Shown here: positions 1 through 13,495 of the stretch, one piece after another | Numbering within the stretch: position 1 is the first letter of the stretch | Layout: each line of letters begins with the position of its first letter | From: Phoronis australis | Lineage: Eukaryota > Phoronida > Phoronidae | Length of the DNA stretch: 64,000 bases | Direction of reading: 5' to 3' | Assembly: GCA_002633005.1 (NCBI GenBank) | Contig: NMRA01000051.1 | Span: forward strand, 807,273-871,272 | Translations under genes and position numbers: made by a program | The notes under the pieces: model-generated | Databases searched by the model: none | What the model was told of the DNA's origin: nothing | Seen by the model: the letters and a program-made list of their open reading frames with translations, nothing else

Positions 1-1118
1 AGAAAACGTCTCTGAACTTTGGAGCCCCAGAAGTAGCCTGCGCGTGAAGTAGTCTAGTGGAACTGAGCTGCGTTCCGTATACGCAACACATTAGCGAGTG
101 TACATGTACACCATGAAATTACTCTGAGACTCATAATTTAACGTTCCAGCCTTGTCTACCAGTGATCTCAGTGACGGTCATTTAAGTGTCGAGCTTATTC
201 GAGAAACACCTTTCACTCTCGTGACCTTTCACGCTCGTGATTTTACGTTATTTCGCTTTTCACACAAAAAATGCTGAACAGAACGCACCCACAGGTCATC
301 GTTGTAACAACGCACGGGTCGGGCTGACTAATCGCCCGCTCTTTCAAAATTCAATAACACCACAAAGTGATTTTTTCATAAATACTACTTTCCTTCGCAG
401 TGTTCTGCTTCCGTGAATATTTGAAATTTTAAACTTCTAGTTACAAAAACGAGTGCCAGTGGTAAGAACCACTGTTTTGTGTCAGACGCGAAAGAAGCCT
501 CGCGTGATGAAGCGTAATCATCATCTTTGTTTTTTGTTCTCGACAAACGCATAAGACCCCAAGCGATTTATGTACGTAAATATGAGAAGAGAGGACTAAA
601 TAGCTTCCTTGTTGAACAGCAACATACGGCCCAACGAATGTCGGATATATTTAGTCTTTTATTGCAGTCGTTTTCAGTTCAATTCTGAAATCGGCACCGT
701 TGAGAAATTGAAAAAAAAAAACAATTGTTTCCCATTTCCGTACAGTTCTAAGTGGATTTATTCTTCGGCCATGTTTTTTTTTTCTTTTTGCCCAGGCGTA
801 CCTTACAGTTTCTTATAGGAATACCACTGGTGCTTCCCACCCGACGTCTCGCGAGATTGCGCGCATTGGATGATCAACCATGCCTGTGATATTTATCATT
901 CAATCAAGGTTAAAGGGAGATTGGCCCGAAAACGCATTTTCGGAATTATTATTATGTACATGAGGATATAAGGCTTTGGGAGTATTAGGTTTGACCAGTG
1001 CTTTGAAAGCAAATCCGTTGTGTTGTGACGATTTTATTGCAAATAGCTAATTCTCTTCGATGTCTGCCACACATTTGCTCAAACCAAAAAATACTTTAGT
1101 TGCTATTTAATGATATTT
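1..1118. other. intergenic, no gene recognised
   Basis: No reading frame with protein-like content and no clear repeat was seen here on either strand. The longest open frame (609-818) has AT-rich, low-complexity coding content, including a run of A and a run of T, and is not treated as a gene. Confidence 0.5.
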
Positions 1119-1119
1119 T

Positions 1120-1200
1120 GCTTCGCCACTGAGCAGGGCGTTTGACTCTCTCTGTCCGCCAAGGTTTCTGGTTCAACTCTGTGTTGGTGCTAACTCGCAG
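1120..1200 (+). repeat. tRNA-derived SINE-like fragment
   Basis: The segment has a B-box-like motif GGTTCAACTC near 1170 and an upstream A-box-like stretch around CTGAGCAGGGCG (1129-1140), at about the spacing of a tRNA promoter. A similar stretch lies on the minus strand at 59178-59255 and shares the CTGAGCAG start and the GGTTC/GGTCAAA box. The fragment is too diverged to be a working tRNA, so a SINE head is the best reading. Confidence 0.4.
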
Positions 1201-2460
1201 AAAACCAGTTTTTTTTCGCCCATGGTGTCACTTTAATACAAATATCGGGTAAGGCAATCAAATAAAACAAGACGTCTCGACGAGTTCAAAATGGCGTATA
1301 GGTGAATAATGCATCTCCCGTAAAAGTTTTAGCAACGCACGTTCCCGCTGAATAAGAGACCTTGCATCAGAATTTAATTCTTGTATGCGAGAACCTACAG
1401 CACAGCTGCATGGGTATTACACTGTTTTTTTTAAACTGTACACCCGTTCACTACTGAGAGCTGGGGGCTCTGCATGAAGGGTTCGGTATTACGTTCTCTC
1501 AGACGTCTTCTCGGGTGGGGTATCACAGTGTACTTACTACTGACAACTCCTCGAGTGTGGATGAGTTTGTGCCAGCAATCGGCGTTTTGGTGATGCCCGG
1601 CCGCTGATTTTCCCCCGATGTGGATGCCCCCCCCCCCCCCNATGTAGAAGTGAAACCCCCAAGGTCCACGATCAGTACTATGACTGTGCCGTATTTTTTA
1701 CATTTTACCCCTTTTTGGCATCACACATATTTGTAACAACGAATCGTGTGTTTCTCGTTGTCTACACGGAAACTTCGTAGATGTCAGCCTACGTGTTCAC
1801 GTCAGTACTCAGTTGGTTCTCGTTGCGTGTATGTCGTAATTAGATAACTTCAACACTAGAGTTGGGTAACAAATAATGTGATCAGTCACGCGTCTGACGA
1901 GACCACTGATGAGGCCATACGGTACTCTTCGTCTATGGTTCCGGCACTGAACGTCTTTATCTTTCTTCATTGAGGCTAGTACAGCATGATTTGCCCTTGC
2001 AACACCTGAAAATCGAGATAGTTCGTCGCCACTAGCTTAAATTTAAACTCATCTTTGCAGGTATGTACTCTCAGCGTTGTATGTAACCAAGAGGTGTGTG
2101 AATCGACATCTGCTGGCGCACATTTCAGCAGCAGTGGCGAGGCCTAGTGGAGTGTAGACGGCGTACGTTGACGCAATACACCACCTTTTTATTGCTATCG
2201 TGTACTCACCGTTACAGCCTTAATACACCGGTTTTAGCCGGGTACAGTATCGATATGCTGGTAAACACTGCCAGCGGTGCTTTGGCGTCACGTAGATGTA
2301 GCATGAAAAGATGGATAGCGTTGACAAACCGAGTTTACGGAACATTTTAAAATCGTACCTTTGTAGACAGTAGCCTACTGGTCCTCTTGCGTCAGTACTT
2401 ATACTTGAACCAAAAAACCAATAACCTTGGTTTGGTAAATGAGCTAATATTATATTTCAG
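1201..2460. other. intergenic, poly-C tract
   Basis: There is no gene-like frame. A run of C's at about 1627-1640 ends in one ambiguous base, probably a sequencing problem at a homopolymer. Confidence 0.5.
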
Positions 2461-2824
2461 GACTGGGTTCTAATCTTTGTACTTGAAATCGAACTCAAAG
2501 TTACTTTTGAATTTCCCATTTTTGTGAGCACCGTCTATTATTCTGCGCTCGAGTACATCATGGCTTACGTGGATGACCATCTGATCCTAGTTTGCACTTG
2601 GTGACTCCACTCCAAGGTAAAGCTAGAAGTTCAAGTCTGAACTCGGAATCTCGATTTTTCTCGAAATCTCGAGTTTTACTACACACTCTTCAGCGAAAAC
2701 CATGTTATACTCTAGCAGAAAATAACAGGCATTTTCCTTGAGTTCGTCGGTATGACAAAGTAGAGCGCAACTTGTCGAGGATAATTTGGAGTGCGATTTT
2801 GAGTGCAAAGATTAGATCCTGGGC
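2461..2824. mobile_element. MITE family M1, copy A
   Basis: The terminal inverted repeats read TCTAATCTTTG followed by a CTTGAAATCG-like stretch on the left and the reverse complement on the right (GCAAAGATTAGATCC, ending near 2821). Inside is a shared motif, TATTATTCTGCGCTCGAG (about 2535). The same termini and inner motif recur at 16628-17043 and 53419-53829, so this is a dispersed family of about 360-415 bp. No transposase is encoded, which makes it non-autonomous. Overlapping minus-strand frames are incidental. Confidence 0.7.
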
Positions 2825-3220
2825 ACTTGTCTGCAGGAAAATACGTGAGTGAGCTAAGCTATTGCACGTGTATTCTAAAAAGTAATAATAATATAAGAAC
2901 ACAGAACAAGCACATGAATTATGATAATGCATAAACGCACATGATGCAACTTCAGGAATGAGAAGTGTATAAAAACGTAAGTTGTGGAGCACGTCATAGC
3001 AGAATCTATACAGGTATCTTGTTTTGCTGTTGTACAGTTTTCGTCCAATAAGTAAAGATGAAGTCAAGGGCACGTGCTCGTTGAGAATGTGCAGAACATT
3101 TATGCCGCTTGTCATACATCAGTATTTTACAAGAGCACTCGGAGGCCAAAAATTTGAAATTCAAACTAAAATAAAAAGATAAAGTAAATTTTAATTGATT
3201 GTTATAATTGGAGAAGAGAG

Positions 3221-3580
3221 GTGCGTTGTTTTATCCTCTTTGATTTTTCCCCTAAATTAAAAAAGTTGGAAACGCCAAAATTGAAGCCCCTGGTACTGAC
3301 CAGCTCCACATCACGGTCATCTAATTATCGACAATTTGGGAAAACTAAACCTGCCAAGTCGGCGATTGTTCCGGATCACAACTTTTATTTTCTGAGCAAC
3401 GCAAAAACGAAACAACGAACCATTGTCACCGAAACATGCACATTTATCAATTCGCGTCCAATAGCCTACCAGGTTGTGAAGGTAAGGCAAGGTATGAATG
3501 AGTGCAATGCAATCGTGTCATTATACAGCGCATGCGTGAATCTTGAACTCCTGATAGAACACGTGACATCGGATTTGTAG
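3221..3580 (+). other. open frame of 119 codons with a possible splice donor
   Basis: This plus-strand frame has a reasonably mixed amino acid composition from about residue 18 to 85. It contains a good donor-like site at 3481 (GTGAAG|GTAAGG). It has no recognisable domain. It begins on GTG, not ATG, and I could not find a partner exon. It could be an exon of an unrecognised gene or a chance frame in AT-rich DNA; chance is somewhat more likely. Confidence 0.18.
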
Positions 3581-6500
3581 TTACTCTGCACTAGCGTGGC
3601 GAGTTACTTAACTCTGTGCTCTGCATTCTAGCGTTTTCCTCTGTAAGGCAAGTCTAATGATCAATCCATCATTTTAATTCACTCTTGCTCAGCGCCCTCT
3701 CTTCGGTCTGTGAGTTGATTGAGAGTACTCGACCTCGATCCCCCGCAAACATGTGCTGTAGTAATTAAGCAAGTAAGTTAAATAGCACCTGAATCAGATT
3801 TACCATTAGTGAGGGGGGAGGGGCGGATGAAAATACAAAGCTACTTCAATTTAAATTTTTTGTTTTCTACTTTAGTTTACGGTTACATGGAACCATCAAA
3901 AAATAAATGGCTGACTGGATTCATCTGAACTAACTTTGAGATATCATGCATTATGCGTTGTTCTTCAAAACGCTCTCAAGAATAAATTGTTTTTAAAATC
4001 GTCCACTTCTGCATGAGGGGTTATCCAAAATGGGACCTTTATGATTTTTTAATGAAAAAATTCAAAAGCTGCATAAAACGAACACTAAATGATAATTTTG
4101 AAAACTCTGACAGCATTTTGTGATCTCTTGCCACATTTTTTGAATGAAATTTAGTCATGTTATCGACATCCTTGTTTTGCTATAGATGTACTGTCTTTTC
4201 TGCTAAATTTTACCAAAAACATGGTCACGTGATCCTATTGATAACAGATTGGTATTAAGTCCAAAACCAAATGAATACTTTTACTCAATTAAATTTTAAA
4301 GTTTTTTTAGATATTTGGATAAATACACCAACAAGTCGATAAGGTCTTACTTAAATTTTTATGGTGTTTTAACAAATTAACACTTCTGTAGCCCCACTTG
4401 AACAGTTACAAAGGCGATAGACAGATTGCTTTAGTATCTTCGCGGGGGTTCACCCTGTAGGAATTATATAAAGTCGGCGGTATGAACTAGTGGGCGTTGG
4501 TGAGTGTTAACACCTTAGTCTACATTGATTTCTGCGGGAAAGTCAATCATACCTCGAGTTTCTCAGGGTTTTGGTCAGTTTTTCTTTTTAGTTATGCCTA
4601 AATATTGCGCAATGCCGAAACGCATTTGCGCTTCTGTTTGGCTCCGTTCGAGCAAATCATAAACGAGGGCAATTGTAGATGGATAATCTCTCACAAAATT
4701 GCTGCTTTTACAACTTAGTCGTTTCCGCCAAAATAGTCCAGAAGCAATAACTTTTTCCCTCCTCGGAATGTGGGTTCTGTGTTTTTAAACCACCCTCTAT
4801 ATTGGGTTTATAGTTTCGATAAAATCAGAAGCGAATGGGGTTTAACCAATTCCTTTGAGATCGGTCAATGTCTTTTTAGTGGTTAGTTAGGCGAAATGGC
4901 CTCTGTGCTCAAGTAAAAGTCCGCTATCATCATTTGCGGTTCTCCTCGATTCTTAAAGGAACTGACAAGCAGGGCCTTTCGCGGTGAGCAGCCGCGAGAC
5001 CCATAAGGGGTTAATGCCGGCAGTACACTGGAGGTCAGTTATACAATGCAAGTCTACAATGTTTATCGTGTGCGCAAAGCTGTGCACTGTACGCGAAGCT
5101 TCAATTGTCATAGTCGCGTGTGCCTATAAATTAGGAATATTTGAGTATAGACAATTTGAGCGCAATTTTAAGACAACGAACTGTATGAACCGAAGAACCA
5201 GTTGAAAGTGTAGCATTTTATATTTAAACCCGTCCCCGGTCATTCGTTTATGCATCCCGCCAATGCGGCTAGTCCCCATCACCCTTTTGCGCCACTGGGA
5301 AATGTCGGTCGTTTGTTTTTTGATTTTATGAAAATATATTCGGGCAATGACGAGCTCATTAGCGCTCAGCACTGACTTCCGTGATCCTCGCACCCATTTC
5401 CCTTTCATGCGCTTGTTCGAGCTACGGTCGCAGTCTGCCAGCGAACACAACCCACTGACACGTGTAAGTTCAAATCGGTGGGCCCACTACTGTTAAGATA
5501 TTTTTATTATTCTCGGTAATGTCCAGTTTGTCTGATAATATCCTAATGACGTATTCGGCAGAACAAGGTGCTACGTACAAAAGAAGGGATAATTCTTTTG
5601 TGATTTACCCCTACAACAACGTAAATCAGGTCAAGCCGAAATCGTAAACTCCAGACTGTAATCATTAATCAACTTAACCGCGGTGAATCTTCCGTTGAGG
5701 CAATTATTGAAATCTATTCAATCCATGATGGTGTGAACGTGTTTAATGAGGAATATAAACCGAAGGTTTGAAACACCTAAAACATGAACCATGCGCAACA
5801 TTGCATCGATGTAGGACTGCCTGTAAGCAGCCAGGGCTGCGTACCGTAGGCGCATGAAATGCAAAAACGCTAGATCAAGTCTTTGTGAGATATCACCAGG
5901 TGTTGCAAACGAATCACATGATTACGCTACCTTATCTCGTAGTCCAGATTTGAATAGTCGTTACCAGAGCGACATTGAATTTGGTTTATTCCGCTATGCG
6001 CTCTCATTTTCATAAAACTTGCTTAAGAGTACAACAAAACAGTTGATCAAAATGTACCCAACAGCGCACCTATTGTTCTGGATATGAAGTAAAACCGTAC
6101 GAAAATCAGAAATACACACCACACATTGGACAGGTAAAGAATGCTCATTGTAATCAGAATTCCACATTTTGTTGATTTTTTAAAGTTATATTCATCATTT
6201 CAGTTTCGACGTGAAAGGCCAAAGGGCACAGTTATTTCAGGTCTATTTTCTAAAAATTGGTTCGGTTGCACAGTGAGATATTTTTGTTTCTCAAACTTCC
6301 AAAAAAAACACAAAATGACAATGTCTCTTTTTTCACATTCTAAACACTGACGCGCTTCCTGTGCTCGTGTCGACCGTGGAATGGGGCGCGATTTCATGTG
6401 CTTTTGTCGACCGGAGGTTAGCCAGTGCATTTGTGGAAGTATATACAGCCTGTTTGTAGCAAAAAGAATCTCAATACCCTGCCTGTATTTATAGTCATTG

Positions 6501-7319
6501 ACGGCAAATCAGGAGGTGATTGCGGCTGGCATTGCAATTTTGTTAGTTTCTATTACTACATATGCATATAATTGTAAACGATAACGTCGTGAGGAAGCTT
6601 GCCAATATTGCACCAGATGAGCTTGTTTTAAAAACCTTTCTTGCATCTGTTAATAATTCGAAGACTGTCTAAACCTGATGCAGGCGGTCGATTTTAGTGA
6701 GTAGTGAGGTGCAGGTTTCAAAACCAGTGAGGACGCAGGCTAGAACTCATCTTGAGGTTCATGTGTCTAAATACAGACTGGTTGGTAGCCTGGGGTTGCC
6801 GATGCATTACTAAACGCACCCCTGCCACCTGCACGTGAGGTCCACTCTGTGTTTTCGTTCTTTTAGTGTCGTCCGGGGGCGATTGTCTGGGATGGTTGAT
6901 TGATTGGTTCATTGGTTGATAGATTGATTGACTGATTGATTTAGCATGAACCGATCATAAAAACACTAGTACACAACATTTCAATACAACACGTAACAGC
7001 AACAACTGATAAAGATAGACGAATACTCAAACAGGCAGACAAACTAAAATAAGAATGAGACATAAGCAAGAAGTAGAAAGGAACAACCCATTTAATGATA
7101 ATACGAAAAAGTAGTTTTCGCCCTATATAGTGATTTGAATAACGAGCTTACCTTAAACAATAAATAGATACATGGATGAATAAACACATAAACAAATAAC
7201 TGAGGCTTGTGGAGGGACAGACTACGATAAAGTCACAGAGAAGATGCTAATGGGGTTAACAATGTGATGCATTTACAAATATAAAAGATGCTTCAATCAT
7301 AATTGGGAAATTAAATGAA
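3581..7319. other. intergenic, no gene recognised
   Basis: No frame here has recognisable domains or paired splice signals. The only structure is a short GATT-rich microsatellite at about 6895-6942. The short open frames on both strands (for example 5124-5450 minus) look like chance. Confidence 0.5.
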
Positions 7320-7910
7320 TATTAGTTGGCTTGGCTCCAGCATATCTCAACCGAAAATTCATTAGCAGTCATGCTGTATATTCTACACGTTATTCTGTTG
7401 CTGGTAATGTTTCTTTAAAAAAAAATAAAACCAAGACCGGCAAGAGATCTTTTATTTATGCTGCTGCTGCAATATACAGTAGAACTCTCTCAGCCCAGAA
7501 ATGAAACGGCCACATTCAATTAATACTTATAAAGTTAATATCAAAAAGGGATTGTAATTTACTTACCCATTCTTACATCTTACCTGTCTTAATTATGTCA
7601 TTTTTCATTACTGCAAATACTCTCACTATTTAGTATCATCTCTTCATTTATTTCATCTCTCTTAGTCAAATTTTTCATCGTCCTTCGCCGTGTATTTATT
7701 ATCTAAATTCTCAACCTGTTTTAATTGTTTCTTTGTTACATGTATTTAATTAATGTTTTACTACTTTATTGTATTATATTACTGTTTATGTTTTGTTGTT
7801 GAGGGCCCTCTTGGAAAGCAGTGATGTCACTGAAGAGGCCATCCTCATTTTTAATATTGCAATAAATAAATAAATAAATGAATAAATAAATAAATAAATA
7901 AATAAATGTT
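7320..7910 (+). mobile_element. 5'-truncated non-LTR retrotransposon, reverse transcriptase C-terminus and 3' tail
   Basis: From about 7330 the plus strand translates to the typical C-terminal tail of CR1/Jockey-type reverse transcriptases: LAPAYL, then a TRYSVAG-like stretch, then GKRSFIYAAAAIYSRTL. A stop near 7502 is bypassed only by a frame change into a continuation ending KVNIKKGL at about 7555. The sequence then runs through AT-rich 3' UTR to a conserved-looking block (GGGCCCTCTTGGAAAGCAG at 7803) and ends in a tandem AAAT tail at 7860-7907. The 5' portion is missing, which is normal for target-primed insertions. The copy is dead. The clade is inferred from the short C-terminal pattern only. 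Confidence 0.75.
7860..7907 (+). repeat. AAAT tetranucleotide tail
   Basis: Tandem AAAT/AATA units with a single GAAT interruption. They form the 3' terminus of the retrotransposon fragment and are not an independent microsatellite. Confidence 0.85.
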
Positions 7911-10445
7911 AGTTGTCTACAGTTGGTGTTGAAGTTTTAGGGGGTTTCTGTTCTTCTGGAGTCTATTGTTAGGCTGTTCTATTGTTTGACACCGGAGTAA
8001 TGAACGAAGAACTTGCCGACACTTTTGCATGAGGTCAGTTGAATTTGTGGAGAACCACTGTGGGTATTAGGGCGAGGATATCAATGGGTACCAATGAAGT
8101 TCAGGTATAAGGGAGAACTATTCTAGTTTAGAGACCGTGCATCAGACGCGACTTCGGGAGATCATAGTTCTTGAGCTATATTGACAGCCAATAATTTTAC
8201 CCGAGAGAGCTTGTTTGCGCCAATGTTTGGTCTATACTGTATACATGTATGGTAAGTTTGAAGAGATTGAACATGCATGGATGGTTAGATCAAGGGCAAG
8301 AGTTCTCTGTAGCTGCCTAGCATGTTTCTATCATTTGGGTATGATGAATACAAAGTGGAGACGCGTGGCACTGTTGTGTCCTAAATTTCACTGTACAGAA
8401 GTGACGGAACAAATGCCCATTTTTAAACACGATCGACAACTCTGTATATCTGGATGATCACGAAAAACTAGTTTTCTAGAAATTAACTTGTATTGGCAAA
8501 ATGAATCAATAGCAAACATTTGTACGGTGGGTGAAATGTCGTAGCGCTATTTTGTCTCTATGTCAATGTGAGAATAATTTTCACCATAGCTAATTGAACG
8601 ACGTGTGTTGATCGATTGGCAGTAAGCGAGCGCGTGTATTCAGTTAGCTATCGTCTGCCTCTTGTCGACGCAGACGTTTTGTCAGCTTGCCGTCATATCC
8701 TACCCCACGATAACTGAATCGGTGGGAAGTATATTTATGCGTCTGCTATTCATACTGGATTTATGTCGCGCGTAAAAACTCCAATTCATTACAAATGGAT
8801 TGTGCACGGAGTTTCAAGTACTTAATTAACCTGTAGTAGCGAGCAGCGGATCTTCATTACAAACACGGCTGACGTAAACAGGTGAAAATGACTCTCGCTT
8901 ACGTCGGATAGCCAGCACTACGTTCACGAGACTTCCATTGACTTAATTGCCAAGTTCACAATTCAATCAAAGCTGTTGCAGTGATATCTGCTATTGCAAA
9001 AGAATTTAGTGCAAGCCCTTGGATTATTTGATACCACAAGGTAAGTATTTTCAAAACCTTGGACTGTAAACGCGTACATTTTGATGTGATTTATGGGCAC
9101 AGAGGGTTACCCTACGGTCAAGATTCAGCAAAAGAGAAATGATAAGCCGCATGCCGTTTTTTAGGGCTTGCGAGGACATTTTTCCTTTGAAAATTGTTGT
9201 TGGCCTCCCTCACGACATCCTACTCTTATATTCGTCAGAGTAGTTAGTTTTGTCTGAGCGCCGTGTGCATTTTGCGGATAAAGGTTGGTATGCTACGTCT
9301 TGTGAGGCGAAAATGTACATAAACAACCGGGAGAGCATTTGTTTAAAATTACGTTGTCGGCCAGCACGTTCAGTGTCAAAACTACCTGGAACACTTCGAT
9401 TAGAATTGTGCCAGTCATCTGATAACTTTTCTTGTAGATGGAACTTCTTCACAGGTGTTATTTATATTGTTAATTTTAAACATATTGAGACAACGTTTGA
9501 GCCTTTGTTTGCTTAGTATGAGGTTCATAGCATCGAATAGCCATGTTCAAAGTTGTCTTGAAGAATTCAGTCATGAACACAGCCGGAAAGAACTGCTAGC
9601 TACGAGGAAAACGGATAGTTTTTAATTGAAAGTTCCTCTTTACAAAACGATACCAGTCGTTCTTCATGACGGATGTGGTAGAAATTTTATTATCTAAATA
9701 TCCAATTGATATTTTCCAAATAGTGTACATTGGTTTTAAGAGGAATGTCGTCTTCTAACGTAAGTTTAATAGCACATGCTTCTCCCAGATGTTTAGGTGG
9801 TCGATTTAGTACTATTGCATTAAAGAAGCGCTGTGCCAACAATGAACATCAGTAATTCCAGTCATGCGAATTTTCACAAAGGTTGCTTCTATTTTTACTA
9901 GAAGTCCTCCATGTGTGGTCAAATCCTTGGGCAGACAATATCCGCTCGACATTCTTAATGAGTGATAATTTTACTTGTATTTGTTAATTGTAACTATAGT
10001 GTTAATTGTTCTCGTTCTTCGCGTCTCAAAATACCATACAATGAAAGTTCCAAACCGGAGTGCGACAGCTACATGTACTGGGCGGAGCCCGAGGGTGCGA
10101 CACTCTTCCAGTAAAAATCGATTAGTTGGGCAGAGTGAAAATGTGTCATTTGCACGAAAAGTATGTGAGTCAAAATTATTGACGACAGCGAGTTGGGGGT
10201 GACGAGAGACATGTGACACATGTGTGTAACATCTATTGTTGAGTGTGTGACGAACCTATTTTGTTTGACCAGTGTGGATGGAGAATTAGAATGACAAATT
10301 TCACCCACACTCCCGCAATGTGTAAGCAAGAGTACAGCCGCCCTGTCGAAACTTAGAAGCGATGGCAATAACTTTGAACGGTTATATGTCACTAGCCGAC
10401 GTTTTTATACAAGACACGCGAATTCCTTGGGGAACTTCTCTATTC
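7911..10445. other. intergenic, no gene recognised
   Basis: Overlapping open frames on both strands near 9210-9516 and 9971-10392 have no domain, no paired splice sites and no protein-like bias that I can defend. No repeat was recognised. Confidence 0.45.
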
Positions 10446-10817
10446 NNNNNNNNNNNNNNNNNNNNNNNNNNNNNNNNNNNNNNNNNNNNNNNNNNNNNNN
10501 NNNNNNNNNNNNNNNNNNNNNNNNNNNNNNNNNNNNNNNNNNNNNNNNNNNNNNNNNNNNNNNNNNNNNNNNNNNNNNNNNNNNNNNNNNNNNNNNNNNN
10601 NNNNNNNNNNNNNNNNNNNNNNNNNNNNNNNNNNNNNNNNNNNNNNNNNNNNNNNNNNNNNNNNNNNNNNNNNNNNNNNNNNNNNNNNNNNNNNNNNNNN
10701 NNNNNNNNNNNNNNNNNNNNNNNNNNNNNNNNNNNNNNNNNNNNNNNNNNNNNNNNNNNNNNNNNNNNNNNNNNNNNNNNNNNNNNNNNNNNNNNNNNNN
10801 NNNNNNNNNNNNNNNNN
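10446..10817. other. assembly gap (N run)
   Basis: 372 unknown bases. Open frames across it are artefacts. The right edge is C/T-rich (10818-10877), so the gap probably lies in an unresolved CCCT-type simple repeat. Confidence 0.98.
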
Positions 10818-10877
10818 TCACCCCCTCCCTCCTTCACCTCCTCCCTCCCTCCTCCTATTACGCCCTCCCCCCGTCTC
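10818..10877. repeat. CCT/CCCT-rich simple repeat at gap edge
   Basis: A polypyrimidine stretch of CCCT and CCTCC units directly after the N run. Confidence 0.8.
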
Positions 10878-11723
10878 AGCAATTAGACAACCCATGTGAA
10901 AATAATTTAATGGCACCAATTATAGCAACACAAATTATAGCGATATTGATAATGACGGCAATGGTTACTAATCATAAATTTTGATGCTTCAGTAATTATA
11001 ATAATCACGATGTTAATTAATAACAGAATGACAACAAATTGACAATATAACACGGTGGTAGTATTATTGGTAATAACAAAATTATGAATGTCTATTTTGA
11101 CCAGAACATTAATAGAAATCAAAAGTCAGACGTCTGACACTGTACAGGAATAGAATTTGAGCGTTGACGTTTTATTTTAATAACCATAAATGTTGTAGTA
11201 ATTATAGTACTGATGATATTGGGTAATAACCTGTAGGACAAATACACGTACAACAGTGTACACTGGCGATGAGACGACTGTCGGCGCCAATAACAATGAC
11301 GAAGACTTGCGAGTGTAACTCAATGGGCGAGGAATTGAAACTAGGTATGTCCAAAGCTCCAAATCAAAGCTAGCAGTGGTTCTTAGTTGTAACTATTGCA
11401 TTTAGGGGTGTCTGGCATCCGTTATGATCGACATTGTTTTAACTGGTTAACCACGGACACCACGAGTTGTTGTAATAAGTGCTGCCGGAACCGCACCTGA
11501 ACAGTATTCAATCATTTCATTAGCAAACGACAAAGCAAAAATTCTAAACATTTCTTTGAAACGATTTCATATAAATTCAAAGATTGAAGATACCATGGAA
11601 GTCACCCGCGTTTGGCCAAGCAGGCTTGTCCTACGACAATTTTCGAAACTTTATTTGAGAATATGTTTTAAATGTAGAATTACACAACTTGTGAGCTAAA
11701 ATATTTGTCCCCATCCGCGTGAG

Positions 11724-12720
11724 ATTATACACTTCAGGATGTCCCAAAGTATTGGGAGTCTGACTTGCTTGCACATAGGATCACTCAGATTTTCATGAAT
11801 ATGATTGGTAACACTTAGCATTTACATGTATCTCATCGATACACCAATGTTATTAATACCTATAAAGATTCAGTACTTTGGACTTTGAAATATGCACACA
11901 TCGAAAGGGGTTTTTTCCTCACTTTTTGTATCTGTTACTGTGCCCCCTCAATGATCATGAGCTTATGCAGAGGTGGTCTAGTCAGAAATCGCAGTAAGCA
12001 AAGGCAAATTCTCACCTTTGATTAGTCACGCAAGTGTGTGATTGTAACCTGTGTTACGCAAATCAGTTAAAAACTCGGATGGTATCCTCCTGGGTGCCGG
12101 AAATCACACCCTTAAGACTTGTCAACATGGTTGGAGTGCAATTTCATTTGGTCGCAGGTACTTGATCATTTATTCAATCCACCTAAGTTTTTAAGATAGT
12201 ATGTTCAAGTATCCAAGCACCAAATGCAAATTAAAACTATTTGGCGTGTCGTTAGGACGAAATTACAGGGAGGACAATGCTTAAAAGAAGAACACGGTGT
12301 GGGCGGAGCGCGATGATTCAAGTATTGTCCCGATCGTCGGAATGCACGTCTTCTGTTGATGGACATTTCGAGTGAAATTAGTGATAATTCAAATACCTTT
12401 TGACCTTTAAAGCAGTCATGATAAAACTGATATTCCTCTCCACCAATAACTTTGATCGCTTCTTTCCATTAACACATCAAGCACTATTTCTAGAATGTTT
12501 TCAGAGGGGAGAAATAGGCAATAACTTATGGGTGTCCATGATCTAAAATTCATGAAAACTACATTTTTTAAAAAGAATTTTTTAATAGTGAGAAGTGAAA
12601 TACGTAGCAATAATTCAAATATCGTTTTAAGCCATTTTCATTAATGTTTGTGCTAGGCGTCCAACTACACTGCATGGATATCCAAAGAGCCAATACTTTT
12701 GAAACACCCTGTATAATTCC
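11724..12720. mobile_element. possible mariner-like non-autonomous element (TIR pair)
   Basis: Around 11724-11765 the plus strand reads ATTATAC, then CAGGATGTCCCA, then AAGTATTGGGA. Around 12690-12716 the reverse complement reads ATTATACAGGGTGTTTCA, then AAAGTATTGGC. The CAGGGTGT(T/C)(T/C)CA start resembles termini of some mariner elements. No transposase frame lies between them. The match is short and gapped, so it could be coincidence. Confidence 0.35.
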
Positions 12721-13495
12721 AAAGAATACCCCACTCCGAGATTGACTGAATAGTTTTGAGAACAATATAATCGTACTTTGTTAAAAGTTATGGGTAGTTT
12801 ACTATGTGTGATCGACATTAGCAATATGTAAAACTAATTCTGTATCTGGGTATAATTATCTCAGTCGTATTTGAAAACGGAATAGGCTACTTTTGTTGTC
12901 TAACACTGACCCCACGTCAATGATGGATTTTCGCAAACCCAATTGCATGTTTCTGTCCACCTTTCTCGCAGAGTTTTTAGAATGTTGTGTGTTTGTGTTT
13001 TGTCGTCTGAATGCTCGGCAGTTATGGTTTTGTTAACAAGAATAACAGCGATGCTAGGAGTGACAATTACAGTGAATGATTCCTTTAGAATCTTGGCGAT
13101 GTTAAACACATAAAACAAAATTTGTTTAGGTGATTACAGCCGTTAAGTTGATGACAGCAACGGAAACGGTCCCATACATCTTATTGTGAACTTCAACCTT
13201 GCAGAAGCCCACAATAAGATTATGAGAACCAAAGAGAACCTCCAAAATTACGCGCTGCAAATCAGAAGGGCATTTTGCTTGTATATCGTTTGATGTCAGC
13301 AACAGATTTTCTACACTACGGTGTTGTTTAAAGAGTTATCTTCTTTGAAGCCTTTCAAAGTGTACACTGCGATAGAATTAAACTCACTTGTTCCATGTTC
13401 CGATTGTGTTAACGTTCACACAGCGACTCGCCCAGGAACTTGTTCATATGTAATAATTTACATTGCTTCCTGAAGTGGAGCAAACCGGGTACTCG
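12721..13495. other. intergenic, no gene recognised
   Basis: Only short chance frames on the minus strand; nothing else seen. Confidence 0.45.

Noticed and set aside
2705-3115. 136-codon minus-strand frame.
   Set aside because: It overlaps the end of MITE copy A and has no domain.
10362-10984. Long open frames on both strands.
   Set aside because: They exist only because N bases contain no stop codons.
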